A DNA stretch of 64,000 nucleotides from Aralia elata (GCA_034770075.1 JAVJAP010000130.1:62001-126000); one strand, 5' to 3'. Positions 24,655 through 37,541 are shown, numbered from the stretch's first letter. Numbers and translations: made by a program. The notes: generated by a model not told the origin, from the letters alone.

Positions 24655-25440
24655 ATTTGGCAATAATATAATTCGTTACCAAAGCATTGAACAAGTTTTA
24701 ATATAGCAACAATTTGTTATACATTTAGCAACAAATTTTCGTTGCTAATGGCATTAAAAATATAATATTTGGCAACGAAAAATTAACCTAATAACAACGG
24801 AGAGGATATTGTTGCTAACACAAAAATAAAAGGTAACATTTTTTATCGTTGCAAATCATATCAACTTTCGTTGCACATATAAAGAAACGACAACATATAA
24901 TGTCGTTGCTAATCGACGACTTTCGTTGCTATTGAAAAATAACTAGCAACAAACATTTTCGTTGCTGATTCAGCATAATGTCGTCAAATAATATAATCAG
25001 CAACGAAAATCGTTGCTAAAAAGTTTACATTCCGCAACGAAAGCAAGCTTAGGCAACGATTTTCATAATTTACTACAACGAAAAATGTCGTTGTAAAATG
25101 GTGTCAATTGCAACGAAAATGCATGGCGTTGCAAAAAAAAAAAGAGTTCATTTCGTTGCCAATTAGCAGGCTTTTGCAACGAAATGGGATTTTTAGCAAC
25201 GAAATTGTAATTATTCTGCAACAATACATTTTGTTGCTAAAGGATCGATGTCTCTGTACGAAAGCCAAATTTCGTTGCAAAATGTCTTACTTTCGGCAAC
25301 GACAAAAATACGTTCGTTGCGGAACAATTAGCAACGCTCATTGCGCAACGAAAGACGCAACGACAGTAAAGTCGTTGCCAAAACCCTTTTGCAACGAAAT
25401 TTGACACCTTTAGCAACGAAAATCGGTTGTTGCTGAAGCC
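24655..25440. repeat. CACTA-1 right subterminal repeats
   Basis: Dozens of GCAACGAAA/TTTCGTTGC motifs in both orientations, the same motif as the left end. Open frames called here on either strand are artefacts of this repeat. Confidence 0.9.
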
Positions 25441-25456
25441 CCATTTTTTTGTAGTG

Positions 25457-26307
25457 TTTAAAGGCATGAACAAGCTCTCCCTTCTCCCTTTGGAAATTTT
25501 GGCAACCCCCTCTCTCTCTTAAATGTTTTGCTCTCACTCTTTCTCTCTCTTTTTAGAACTAAGAAAATGGAAAATGAAGTAAATTCTTTTGCTAGCAAAT
25601 GAGGAGCTATATTTATAGCTATAAAAATGTATAGATATATCATATATACGTATATATATTATTATTACATGACCCTCCATTTTCTTTGTTATCCCCTAAT
25701 TTGTGGATTTCAGACTAATAAGTTAGCTTTATCAGGGACAATGGCTAGGATAGTTGGCATACCAATTTTGAAAATATGAAATAAAATAATACATGAGCAC
25801 ATGTGGTTCATTGAACCACCGGACATCTCCCTCTTCTTTTTGCCCAATTTTTGATTTTCTTTATTTACTTAATTTGCTATTTTAATCTTCTTGAAGATCC
25901 ATCCCAAGTTGGGCTAAGATTTGGGTCATCCTTAATTTCATTTGGGCTCTCTAATAAATTGTTTAGGCCACTAGAACTATCATGGGTCCAACACATAAAT
26001 TTTACATTACCCTAGTTATTTAATTAGGGTCTTTAGTCCACTTAATTTGGACATTAAATAATTACTCATATGAGTTTAATTACATAACCCAATTAGACTT
26101 GCTTTAATTAGGTTTAAAATAAATAATTAAATTGAGATAATAAAATTAATCTCTTAGGTTAGTCTACTAGTATATATTTTAAATACTAGAAATCATCAAT
26201 AAATATAACTCTTAGGTTATTTAATTCTCATACCTAATGTATATAATTAGGTTATAAAGCTTTCTTGTCATTACACATAATATGATAAATAAATATAGAC
26301 ACATATA

Positions 26308-26340
<33 letters not shown>

Positions 26341-26447
26341 TTCATTTAATCACATACACATCCTTTATAAGTCACAAAATATTTAATACATTGATAACAA
26401 TTTAATATTCTCATTTACATTGTGACCCAATATTCTTGGTTATTACA
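25457..26447 (-). repeat. Gypsy 5' LTR, part upstream of CACTA-1
   Basis: Starts with the right TTT duplication (25457-25459) and ends at TTATTACA (26447), which is TGTAATAA on the minus strand, a normal LTR start. A minus-strand TATA box (TATAAATA, 25610-25617) would drive Gypsy transcription leftward; CACTA-1 lies just downstream of it. Confidence 0.78.
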
Positions 26448-29400
26448 TATGCGGACTGTTTTACTTTGTGTTGAGCTTAAATTTTGTTCTAAAATTATGA
26501 TGGCATAATTTTGGTATTAATTGTAAATACAATACTGTACTTGTAATTAAAGTTTTATGTATAATTTGATGTATATAATATCATAAGGACTTGATACCGT
26601 TTTATATACATTGTAATTAATTGCTGCAAGTATAAGTATTTATTTACAAGTAAAATTTTGGTATAATTTTTTCATGCGCTCAACATATGGTATAATTGAT
26701 AATTTATATATCATGAGAAAGTAATTGTTTTAGGTGTAATCACAACATTCTAAGACGTAAGACAATCATATAAGTTTGATTTTATTCTCATGATATGATT
26801 GTGACTAAATTAAAATTAATTTAATTACATAAAGATTTGATGTGAAGGTGATATAAAGTATATCCCGGATAAGAATTTGGGGTTTGATTGAGATGTAGTC
26901 GTCAAAGTGATGTTCTTAATTAGATTCTAGTTTCGGTTTCATGGGGGTAGTGGGATGTCTCTAATTTTAGTGTGTGATCATCTGCCCAAAAGAGGTTATG
27001 AACTAAAATTGATAGGGTCACATATATAACATATGCTTGAGGAATGACTAGTTACAATAATTTATACATCCAAAAGTGATAAATTGTAAAGATTAAAATA
27101 TATTATCATGGTTGTTATTATGTGAGAGGATTTACAATTGTATGCTAAGTATTCTACTCAAAGGCGATTGCTTGGTAATGTCTATGAAATCTCAATTGTT
27201 TGATTACTTTAATCAATTAAGCAGAAATTATTATTATATTTTCTTTTATGGTCATCTTCTTTATCAACAACAATATAGTTATTATAGAGGTTCAAAATTG
27301 CTCCAATTTAAAGAATTTGGAACTAAGGATTATAATAAAATAGATGACTACCATCACTAAAAGATTTTTGTCTTATTAAATGCAGAATAAGGACACTTTT
27401 GTAAACTCTAATAATTATAATGTTTGATTAAGATCGTAAAAATTAGGAACTCTTATAAGGATGATAAATTATTATTAAGATTTAAGGTTATGTTTTACAA
27501 ATATTGAACACTAAAGTCATAAGAGTGATAATATGTCTAAAAGTCATGCTAATCAAGTTGCTCAAGGGACTAATAAAGAATTTAACCAATCTCATATTTA
27601 GTTGCTTTTAAGAAAAGTGACGTTTATTTCTTTACAAGAAAGAAAACAATAAATGACTATCCAAAGTATAAAGCTTGGTTAGCCAAATGTGCAGCATCAA
27701 GTATTGATTCTTTGGTTTATGTTCATGAATCTAATCTATCAAAGCACAATCCAGTTTCTTGTGTTTAGATAGTAGTGTGATGTGTCATTTTTCTTTTACC
27801 AGATGGAGATTCATAAATTAGTGAAAATCAAATTAGGATAGAATCAAAAGCTCGTGGTTGAAGGTAATAAAGATGCACTAATAGAATATGTGGGAGATTT
27901 CTGATTAATTCAAGATCTTGGTTTTGGACTGATATTAAGAAAAAACACTTTAAGTATTGTCTTTTAAACAAAATTTAAATTCAATTTTCATTTCAGACAA
28001 AGTTTATTTTACATTTGAAATAAAAGGATTCAAATGTGATATGCAGTTGCACTTTGTCATCTGATTTATGTATAATATTTTTTTTAGCTCCCACAGATAT
28101 TTATACTTGTTATATATATTGCATTTTAAAGACTCTAATATAAAAAAAAATCACATATTGTGACATAAAGATTTGGTCATGTTTCTAGAGAAAGAGTGAA
28201 AAGGATAATAAAGTTTGTCATTCTTGATCACTCTTGACTTCTAGAGATATATGTAAATTGTTGTATGGTAATTAAAATGACCAAGATAAGGAAAAAAATT
28301 AAAATTTCATTATATTGGTGTACTAGATTAGATTCATAAGGACACCAGTAATTCCTATTTCGCCACCCTATGAGGATATTATTATTATTTTTTAACTTTT
28401 ATTGACTATTATTTTCACTATTGATACTTGTTCTTATTTAAGTGAAACAATTTAAGAACAAATGAGGTAAGTCATTAAAATATAAAATTATATGGGTGGT
28501 GAGTATTAAGGTAAACAAGGAAATGTTGAATAGCTTAAGGGCTAAGTTTGTTAAATACTTAAATTTTTTGGAAATATGAGATAATTTATTAAAATTGATT
28601 GTCTTGAGCAAATTAAGTCGTCGAAAGGTGTAAAATCACTCTTATGGAGATACTAAGGAGTATGATGAGTAAGACATCTTTATTATTTTTATTAAAGGTG
28701 AAACTTTGGGGGGGGAAATTGGCATCCTAAACAGAGTTCCTATTCAAATTGTTCCTCTTATTCTTTTTTAAGTTGAGGACCAAAAGAAATCACAGTCTTA
28801 ATCATTTATAGCTCAGAGTTGTCATAAAGATGTAAAGTTGTATAATTTAATTTATAAGATAAATTACAGATATACTTTGTTGCTTATCCAAATTAGTTGG
28901 AGGGTTACACGTTACTAAAGGATGTATTAGAATTGTGGTTACAGATATACTTTGTTGCTTACCTAAATCATTTGGAGGGTTACACGTTACCAAAGGATGT
29001 ACTAGAATTGTTGAATTACAGAAGACAAAGTTATTGAAACTTATTATAACCATAAAGGGTAATTGTTCTCATATCATTCAAGATAGTAACAAGTCCGGGG
29101 TGACTGTGATATTTTTTATTATTTTTCTTTTCCTATATAGATAGATTCAACAAGAAAAGAAAATCAGTCATAATTGCAAACTATAAGGTATATCTAAGTG
29201 AGAACAATAATGATATTAGTTAGTGTTAACTCCAATAATTTATTCAGATTTTGTTTCTAGTAGTCACTGAGATTTGTGGTAATATACAATAAGAGAAATG
29301 TTCAATGAGACATTTCGGTGATTGAAAACTTATTGAGATACCTAGGATTTTAGTGATTGATTGTAATGATCATGCAATTTAGACCCAAAGGGGCTATATA

Positions 29401-31211
29401 TATAGTTTCAAACAAGTTTTCAAGTAATGGTGCTTTAGATTTCATAATATAGTAATTTCATTTGTTTCTAAATGAAATTTAGCACATCAGTGTATGTATC
29501 ACAAGGTCAGTGTGAGAATATTTATTGTTCTACAAGGTTAGTGGGAGCAAATATATTATTTGTTCGATATAAAGGACCTTAGTGATATATTTATCTTTTG
29601 TCATGGCATCCATATAGTATATTCATATTATTTGTTAGGTTCTTCTGATAAGACGCATATTGATCATATTTTATAAAGATTTAGTATGCTAGATTACAAA
29701 CCTAAGAATATTTTGATTCTTTAGGTGATAACTGAATATAAAGGATTGTCTTAAAATAATGTCTAGCAGAAGCCATAAGGAAAGTATCATATGTTAGTTT
29801 AGTGAGAGCATCTAATAGCTCAACTATGTACTAATTAGACAGTCACTGCTTTTGCAATGTGTCTTCTTGGAAAGTTCAGTTGAACGCTAGTAACGATCAG
29901 AGGGTATTGGCAAGAAGGTTTTAAGATACTTAAGTATGACAAAAGATTACATACTTATATACATGCAAGCTGAGTTAGTACAACTTTTACTTTACTAGCA
30001 GTACAGTTGAACTAAAGTCCATATCAAGTTTTATATTTTTGGTGCAATTGGACAATTTATTTAAAAAAGTCATAAATAAATTTTATGGTATGCTATGAAG
30101 CAAAACTACTCAGGTTGTTTGATTTAGGAACCTCACAAAGATAACCGTTTTGCTGTAGGGTTTGTTAATAATTGTAAAGTATCACAACAGCTAAATACGT
30201 AAAGATAAAATGATTTGACCATCAAGAAAAAAGGTTAGCATAAGTGATTTTCACGTAGAGCATATTAATACAGATGATATAGTTTCTAACTCCTAAATTA
30301 AAGTTTTTTTTTCCTTATATCTTAAATAGATATGTTGCTAGCATGGGCATAAATGCATCATGAGATGTGTTTATTTAGTGTATAGTTTGCTCTAATAAAG
30401 TTTTTCATTTGTAATGATTACTTTTAGTAATATAAAGGATTATAATGATTGTCTTTTACATGCAATTAAAATTTAAAAATTACAGTTTTTGCTAACTATT
30501 GTATTTAACACATGAGTGTTATATATGTAGACATGTCATTAAATAAAGTATCAAGGTATGTGTCAACCTTGAATAAAGTTGGACACCTTTCAGGTATGTC
30601 TTGTGACACAAGTATATTTGTGATAATAAATTTAATACATACGAGGTTCGTTGGAACCATAAAGTGATGTGGCTGGCGACAAGATAACCAATGATGATTC
30701 AATTCGAATGTTATCAGATCGCCACACTACCATATTAAATCCATGTTAGTAGAGTTAAGGACCTTTGTGACCATGGTTAGCTTAGTGTTGATTAAAAGAT
30801 GCGGTTACCTCTATACGATCGGATTGACTTTTAGAGTAGTTACTAGGCCAATGTTTTTATCAAAAGCGCTCATAAAGTTTTAAAGTTTCTGATTATCATT
30901 TATTTTTATATAAATTAATTTTCAATTAATAATATCCCAAGTGGGAGAATGTAATATTATTTTGTGGGATAATATTAATTGTATTTATATAAATCAGGCT
31001 AATCGATTTGTTTAATTAAGTGTAACATATGAACTAGTAAAAGGAATATTAACGATGAAGAATTTGAATCGATCTCAATTAATCCCTCGTTACTGCTCAA
31101 CCGAGAAGTAATAGGTGAAGTCTTGTGCATGTGATATCGCATTTACAAGATATAAATAAAAGAAATATACTTGTATATAAATAATATTGTAAATCAATAT
31201 TTGTATATAAC
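26448..31211 (+). mobile_element. Strongly decayed Copia element
   Basis: Copia landmarks in plus-strand order with many stops. A protease remnant (DSGVMCHFSF) lies near 27765-27800. RT/RNase H text (MYAQLCT-like, AMCLLGKFS, GKKVLRYL) lies near 29795-29960, with RNase H tail text (HVEHINTDDIVS) near 30255-30290. A polypurine tract CAAGTGGGAGAATG is at 30943-30956. An LTR-like segment follows, starting TGTAATATT at 30957 and holding a TATA-like box near 31149. No matching 5' LTR was found, so both outer limits are approximate. Much older than the Copia at 1-8053. Confidence 0.65.
28865..29012. repeat. Tandem duplication of about 74 bp
   Basis: The block beginning TTACAGATATACTTTGTTGC at 28865 is repeated at about 28939 with a few differences. 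It lies inside the decayed Copia interior. Confidence 0.85.
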
Positions 31212-33210
31212 AGTTAATAGATAAAATTATAATGAAAACTCTAAACAAAAATTTATTTCAATAACTGGATCAATTTCTTTTTCACAAGATTAAACCAGAG
31301 AACAAGAGAATTTGTCAAGCTTCAAAAATATAGACAAGATAGAGTATATAGCTTGAATTGATATATGAATTGGTAAGTGAAAATGACGGAAGAAGGCTTC
31401 CTGTTATAACAAATCCAAGTCTTTGGGTATTTTGGATGGTTTGGATTGAAAGCATTTTGAATTTAAGGGAGGAGATCAATTATAGCTTTAGCCCATGATA
31501 TAGCTTCCATCCGAGAGCTATTAGAGAGATAAAAATTTAATTTTCAAATTTCGAACTTTTTATAAAGCACATAATTTGGACCAATTTGTATACCATCTAA
31601 GAGCTAGGGAGAGAAATAAAAATTTGATTTTCAAATTTCAAACTCTTTAAATTTAAAGTACGTTCTCTAAAATTTTGGACAACTAGGAAAATTACCCGAG
31701 AGCTAAAGAAAAAAGAAAAATGGTTTTGATTTTTGACTAAAGTACAAATTGTATTCCAAAATTTATATGTCAGAGCAGTGTCACACTCTAAACTTTAAAA
31801 AGTGTCTCTTTGTAGCCTCTAATTATAATTGACGTGCAAAATTGCACACTTTGAATTTTTATCCGGTCAAAAGTGATTGAAATCATTTCTTTTCAATATA
31901 AAATCAATAAATATTGAAAATATAAAATATAATATAAATAAAAAATAAATATTTTTTTTGAAAAATGAGTAAAATTTTAAAAAACAAAATTATAGTGCAA
32001 AACCATAAAACAAAATTTTAAATAAGATTAACATTTTTCTCAACATAAACATACTCAAAAACATCTTTTACCATCGTTTTAAAAATTCTATAATGAACTC
32101 AAACCCAGATCTGATATGAGAATATCCCCTTCTCTGCCATCTTCATTCCAAAAGCGCAGATCTGTTGTTCTTAGCAATTGTTGATTGTCATCTCCAATCG
32201 AAAAAAAAAAAGAGAAAAAAGAAAAGAAAAGAAGATCATCGACGACGTAGAATGAAGATGCAGTTTTCATCTCCAATTTGTTGTGTTTGATTTTTTTTAG
32301 ACGATCTATGTTAATTTGTTATTTTATTGTTGTTGTTCTAATTTATGGGCTGATTTTGAGTGGGGTAGAAGGTGAAGTGACTTTTTGGTGTATGAGGGTT
32401 GTATGACGGTGATAATGGTGGTGGCGGCGCATGGGGGCTACGTCGGTCAGCGGTTGAAGTGGGTGATGATGTCCGCTAGTAGCTTCATTTGATAGAAGAC
32501 CCAATTTCTTGTGGTTGTATGATGTTGGTAATTAGATGATGTTTGGATAATGATTGTGTTTAAAAACTAATATTAAATTACTTAACAAAATTATTTTAAA
32601 ATATTATAATGGTCCGTTAGTTTTTGTTCTTATACTATATTTTATATTTTTTTATCATTTATTAATTATAAATTGAAAAATCAGTGCTTCAGGTCACTTT
32701 CCCTATTTATATTATATTTGAGTGAGACAACTTAGTTTGTAATTTTAAAACAAGTGATGTATTAATGTAAGACTTGAGATGGTGATGAGATTTAATATTT
32801 ATTTTGAAGTCATTTTTGGTTGGGGAATGAACAGATTATTGAGGCTATATTAAACAAGATAGTGGGATTATGTCGTTGAGATGTTGTTTGTAATATATTG
32901 TTTGTAATATAAGCAGGTTATGATGATATATCTGTCACATGCATAATATTGTATGAAATAAAAATAATGACATAAGAATTTTATTTAAAAAATTCAACTG
33001 AAAAAAATCATGGGAAGAGTTTTTACAAATTCACTATGAAAAATATTTAAGAATACAAGCCTTTTATTTGAGAAAATAAACTCACTGATTATTTTTTGTC
33101 TTCTCTCTCTACCTCACTTTCTCTCTCAATCTCTTTCTAACTCCCGGCTTTATTGCTCTCGGATGTTAGTGGGTTGAGTTCTTCATGTGATAAATCACTA
33201 TTATCTAATA
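31212..33210. other. Intergenic, no genes recognised
   Basis: AT-rich. Around 31490, 31595 and 31695 three degenerate copies (about 105 bases) share the phrases GAGAGCTA and TTTTCAAATTTC. A short G-rich patch (GGTGGCGGCGCATGGGGGC) lies near 32420. The minus-strand frame at 32088-32276 is low complexity and not credible. Confidence 0.45.
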
Positions 33211-33495
33211 CTTTCTTCGTCTCAGGATAAAAGTTCTGATTGACTTTTTGCGCGTATTAAGAAAGAGAATAAAATGACAAAATTGTTCATATTTAAATTC
33301 TCATTTAATTGCATAGTTTTTTGCACATGATTAGTGATGCTCTATAAATATGCATAAGGAATAAAAATATGACAATTAATACTAAGGATATTATGGACAA
33401 ATTATTGTAAAAAATAGATTATTTAAAGTAAATAGACATTTAACTTGAGACTACCTAAAATAATAATAAGGATTTTTATCCTGGGACGAATGGAG
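33211..33495. mobile_element. Stowaway-like MITE
   Basis: Begins CTTTCTTCGTCTCAGGATAA and ends with the inverse TTATCCTGGGACGAATGGAG. TA duplications at 33209-33210 and 33496-33497. 285 bp, no coding. Confidence 0.8.
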
Positions 33496-34495
33496 TACTT
33501 GTCAGCAGCTAGCTTACTTGACACTCCAAGAAGGATTGAACTTGTTGAATCAATGGATATACTATAGTTGTAGTTTTTGATATAGTTGTTATCTTGATAT
33601 CTTGTACCTAGTTACCTATATATGCTTATCACACTATCTGTAAATCTCAAGCGAATACAAACTGATATATATAAATATACATGATACCCACACCATAGGG
33701 GAGTGTGCGGAAGCTTTCCAAATCCTATTTTTATTGTTTCAGAATACGGCAGCCTTGGACTATATATATATACTAGTACCTATCAAAATTAGCCAAGAAT
33801 CAAGAGTCATCCAAATACGAAGCCAACTATATATATATAAATATATCAAAATCTCCCAAGAATAAAAAAAAAACGACAAAGAGTCCTTTTCTCGTTTCAA
33901 AATCTGCCGTTAAGGATGGAAGACAAGATTGCAAAATCTTGCAAATCTTTGAGAAAGAAAGATGATGAGTCAACCAAATATGAAGCCAACTTCAACAAGT
34001 ACATACTCCAATCAACCCATTTTTCCCCCACCTTATCATTTTGGCCTTTTGGGCTGACTTTACTCTCACAAAACTTCCATTGGCTGCTGCCCTATGCCCA
34101 GATATGAGAAAGAAATCAACTTTCGATAATTGTTGGGAGAAGAAAGGTAGCTGGAGGCTGTGTTTGGAATATGATATGATAGGTTGGAAAGAATTGCCAA
34201 ATATATACAAAAGAGAACAAATATATGAAGCAAAGATAATCAGATCGAGTACTGAACTCAAAAGAGGCCTTTTAATAGGCTTACAACTTGACCAAAAAAA
34301 TCCTAAAAGTGTCAACAATAGAGACATAAATTAGCCACTAAACAGAACATTATGGGATCACAGTCCCATTTTATTTCTTAACGAAGAAACACACGGGACA
34401 TTAACCAGTCTATAGATCTTCACAATTTAACCGAAATGGATTAATCCATCAATTTATTCTGAATTAAGCAAAAATCAAAAATCAACATGCTAAGA
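33496..34495. other. 3' flank of the BAHD gene
   Basis: Non-coding DNA downstream (leftward) of the BAHD gene. The part at about 34085-34290 recurs at 39697-39890 with small insertions and deletions. Open frames on both strands here overlap each other and show no family motif. Confidence 0.5.
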
Positions 34496-35789
34496 TCAAA
34501 CGCTTTCACAGGAAGAAACATAGGCAAGAAACTCGGGATTTTGCTCAAGTTTTATCATATCTTCCTCCGGCAATTTCACCCATGCTTCTATTCCCTCACC
34601 GTCCACTAGTATCCCTGAAATGAACACAGTTATTATCTGCTGGACGAATAGTACCAACCCAATTGGGTTTCCCCAACCCAAAATCAATTTCATATATAGG
34701 AGCTCTACACCAACTAGTGGCTCTGAACATTTTCATTTTATCTTTATGCTTTGCATATTCGGAAATTCCCCGTACGTGGTTACTGAAATACTCATCATCC
34801 GTGAACCTCTTCACATAATCCGCATTCACGCTTTCTATAGAATTTTTTACTCGTTTTACCAAGGCTCCGTAATCTATGCTCTCCTCCGCAGGCTCCCACA
34901 TGGCGGTGACGCCATGCAAAAAGTTCCCAAGGCTGTGTGGCAGAATTGGTGGATCAATCCATTTACGCAAGTTTATGGCAGTACACATGAAGCAGTTCTT
35001 TCTTCCTCCGTCGGCAGCAAGGAATGCAGCCCATATGAAAGCTGTCACAGCCACAACGCGACTTGGACGTTGCGAACAAGACCCTGATTCTATGGCTTTT
35101 TCTCTAAGAGCAGTTATATTAGAGCCACTGAACACGAATCTATTAACCTTTGTCTTGCATTCTTCCTGTTTGGTAATTTGGAGCTTGTTTAAGCAGCTGA
35201 CATCTTGTGGAGGAAACATGGTGGTGTAGTCTGCGACGAAATTTCCAACAATATTTTCTCCCTGGACAATGGCTGCCCAGGTCTTGAGAAACGTGCATGC
35301 CGACGAAAGGTCGGCAATGCGATGACTGATGAGCACCCCAAATGCAGTTCCACCGCAGGCAAAGTGGTTGATTTGGACCGATAAAAGTACTTGGTCACCG
35401 GGATTTGTGGACATTGATTGAGGATCAGGGGGAAGAAGTTGTTGAAGCAGATGAATTTTTCGGGTGTTCAATGACAGGGGACATGGTGTCGCTAATATGC
35501 GCATCGGTGTGTACTCGACTCCTTGATCATTGCATTCGACGGAATATATGTCTTTGATCCGACCAGCGAGTGGATACATATGAGTTAGGGTCTCTGAGAG
35601 TGATTTCTTGAAGAGATTTGAAGTTTTGTCTAGTTTGGGGATTGTGGAGGAGTAGAAGAAAATAATAGGTATATAAGTTCGAATTTGTAGTTGATCGAGA
35701 AAAGAGAGCTTGTAAATTCTAAGGTTTTCTGGTGTAGGAGAAGAAGGTTTGATGGTTTCTCTAGAGACAATTTCTACTTTCAAAGCCAT
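34496..35789 (-). pseudogene. BAHD acyltransferase (vinorine synthase-like clade), frameshifted near the C-terminus
   Basis: An intronless frame from ATG at 35789 gives 397 residues with the BAHD hallmarks: catalytic HRIAD at residues 156-160 (HxxxD) and DFGLG at 369-373 in place of DFGWG. BAHD enzymes are cytosolic and transfer acyl groups from CoA thioesters to alcohols or amines in specialised metabolism; the substrate cannot be read from sequence. The first frame stops at 34596, but another frame continues the family C-terminus (DGEGIEAWVKLPEEDM to a stop at 34496). A small indel near 34600 therefore costs about 34 residues. Both motifs remain, so residual function cannot be excluded, nor can a sequencing error. 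Length with the tail restored, about 430 residues, is normal. This is the only non-transposon gene candidate in the window. Confidence 0.9.
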
Positions 35790-35814
35790 TTCCCTATGCC
35801 TTAAATTGCAGGAA

Positions 35815-36160
35815 ACTCTTGAAATTGATGGTTGGTTTTTGAGAATTCTATAGCATTTCTAAGGTAAGGCTTTACCAACGAGTTTTATATCTAGTGGTAA
35901 TCCTCTCATCCCTGCAGACTCATAAGTCATAACCCTAATTAATGTGGATACAATAAAATATCCGAATTAGTGTCGACTTTGTTGTGTTCCATGCAACATT
36001 TATGATATTGCCTCGATATGTAGCCTCCTGATTTGTTTGGACAGGTCATGGAGTTATTTTAAATGGATTTTATTGAATTATTGGTACAATAAAACTGGAT
36101 TAATTTTTTGAAACCTAACAAGAAGCTTTGATTATACTCTCTCTTAAGTGGCAACCAACA
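35815..36160. repeat. BAHD promoter-side segment, duplicated at 36930-37256
   Basis: The block from GAAATTGATGGTTGGTTT (about 35820) through GTTTGGACAGGTCATGGAG (about 36055) to AGAAGCTTTGATTATAC is repeated at 36930-37256 with indels. A third short copy (CTATAGCATTTCTAAGGCAA) lies at about 37608-37690. The first copy is directly upstream of the BAHD start codon. Confidence 0.85.
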
Positions 36161-36480
36161 AATTTATGGGTTGACTATAAGAAGAAGCCAAGGTTAGAGA
36201 CTGTTTTTTAGGCCGATGTAAACTTAATAATAAAATAAATAGAAAATAAGTAATGTAATATTTACCGTGGTTCAATTCTTGATGATGACCTACTTCACAA
36301 AGTCCTTATGAATATGTTAATCTCAACGGTATAAATTTTTTGTGCGGAATAAGGCTATTAGGGTATATAAGCTATATATTTTAGTTTTATAAAATGAGTT
36401 TATCTCAAGTTTTTTAGTAAAATTTAACCTTGCGGATGGAAAAATCAATGGAGTAACACAAATTTTTATTTAAATTGAGG

Positions 36481-36925
36481 TTGTGTAGCACCCATTATTA
36501 GCATTGTAAAATAAGTATATTTTTTGACGACTAAGATTGATTGAACTTTTATTACCATAAAATCGATAATAGATATCACCAAATCATATAAAAATTTATA
36601 TATTCAAATATTTTTATATGTTCTTTAAATCCGTAAGGTTGAATTTACTTGAAAAATCTTAAAAATGAACGTATTAACCCAATGAGGTATACTAGTTAGA
36701 TACCCTCCAGGGTATATGTATATAGCCTCCTGATTATAACATTGTAAAATAAGTATATTTTTTAACAACTAAGATTTATTGAACTTTTATTACCATAAAA
36801 TCGATAATAGACATCACTAAATCATATGAAAATTTATATGTTTAAATATTTTTATATGTTCTTTAAATTCTGGTTAGATTTATCTGAAAAATCCTATTAA
36901 CTCAATGATGTATACTACTTAGATA
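36481..36925. repeat. Tandem duplication of about 230 bp
   Basis: The block starting near GCATTGTAAAATAAGTATAT at about 36499 is repeated from about 36738, up to the shared phrase TTAGATACCCTC. It sits between the two copies of the BAHD promoter-side segment. Confidence 0.85.
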
Positions 36926-36929
36926 CCCT

Positions 36930-37256
36930 CTTGAAATTGATGGTTGGTTTATGAGAATTCTATAGCATTTCTAAGGTAAGGCTTTACCAACGAGTTTTAT
37001 ATCCAGTGGTAATCCTCTCATCCCTTTTATAGGGAGGTACGGACTCATAACCCTAATTAGGTTCGACTTTGTTGTGTTCCATGCAACATTTATGATATAG
37101 ACAGAAAATTAATGTGGTAAACAGATCCGTTATTGCCTCGATATGTAGCGTCCTGATTTGTTTGGACAAGTCATAGGGTTATTTTAAATTGAATTTATTG
37201 AATTCTTTGTACAATAAAACTGCATTTTTTGAAACTCTACAAGAAGCTTTTATATA
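36930..37256. repeat. Second copy of BAHD promoter-side segment
   Basis: Matches 35820-36140 in the same orientation and is followed by a MITE exactly where the first copy has none. No BAHD coding follows it. Confidence 0.85.
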
Positions 37257-37541
37257 CTCCCTAGTCGGTCGGTTCTTTTTTATTTGTCTTGTTTTAGAGA
37301 GTGAAATTTTTTTTATATTTTTTTTTATCATTTGTAGATTTGAAAAAACCATTAATGAATTAGTTTACTATATTATCCTTACATTAAATATTAATTTATT
37401 TATCTTTCATCTTTTTCAATAAATTTTAAAGAGTAATATTGAACTTTTATATTCATTTTAATCAATCATATAAAGTATTAATTGTGTTTCTTAATCTGTA
37501 TATTTTCTTCTAAAACGTTAAGTAAAAACAAACGGTGGGAG
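37257..37541. mobile_element. Stowaway-like MITE with paralogous empty site
   Basis: Begins CTCCCTAGTCGGTCGGTTC and ends AACAAACGGTGGGAG, with TA on both sides (37255-37256 and 37542-37543). The corresponding place in the first copy of the duplicated flank (about 36130-36150) reads straight through from AGAAGCTTTGATTATA to TCTCTTAAG. Confidence 0.78.

Larger units (their letters stand above)
15260..25456. mobile_element. CACTA-1, non-autonomous gene-capturing CACTA transposon
   Basis: Ends are CACTACAAAAAAATGGGCC on the left and its inverted counterpart (GGCCCC-type, ending TTTTTTTGTAGTG) on the right, flanked by TTT on both sides; length 10,197 bp. Both subterminal regions are packed with GCAACGAAA in both orientations. 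No transposase-like coding is seen. Instead, plus-strand fragments of OSTC, an ABHD11-like hydrolase and callose synthase are present, with a LINE fragment and two MITEs. Mobility would need transposase supplied in trans. It is inserted in the Gypsy LTR. Confidence 0.93.
8054..26447 (-). mobile_element. Gypsy (Tekay/chromovirus-like) LTR retrotransposon, interrupted twice
   Basis: A minus-strand element with gag, protease, RT, RNase H and the N-terminus of integrase. It has a primer site at 12669-12680 and one large LTR on the right. The Copia element cuts its integrase at 8054, and CACTA-1 (15260-25456) cuts its 5' LTR. The rest of integrase and the 3' LTR must lie left of this window. The LTR, without the CACTA insert and its duplicated TTT, is about 3.56 kb. 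That is close to the solo LTR at 43816-57532 (about 3.68 kb) and has similar termini, so the two probably belong to one family. Confidence 0.88.

Noticed and set aside
32088..32276. Minus-strand ORF with poly-Phe stretch
   Set aside because: Low-complexity translation of an A/G-rich tract without any domain.
34620..35229. Two plus-strand ORFs opposite the BAHD gene
   Set aside because: Shadows of the minus-strand acyltransferase, whose HRIAD and DFGLG motifs are clear.
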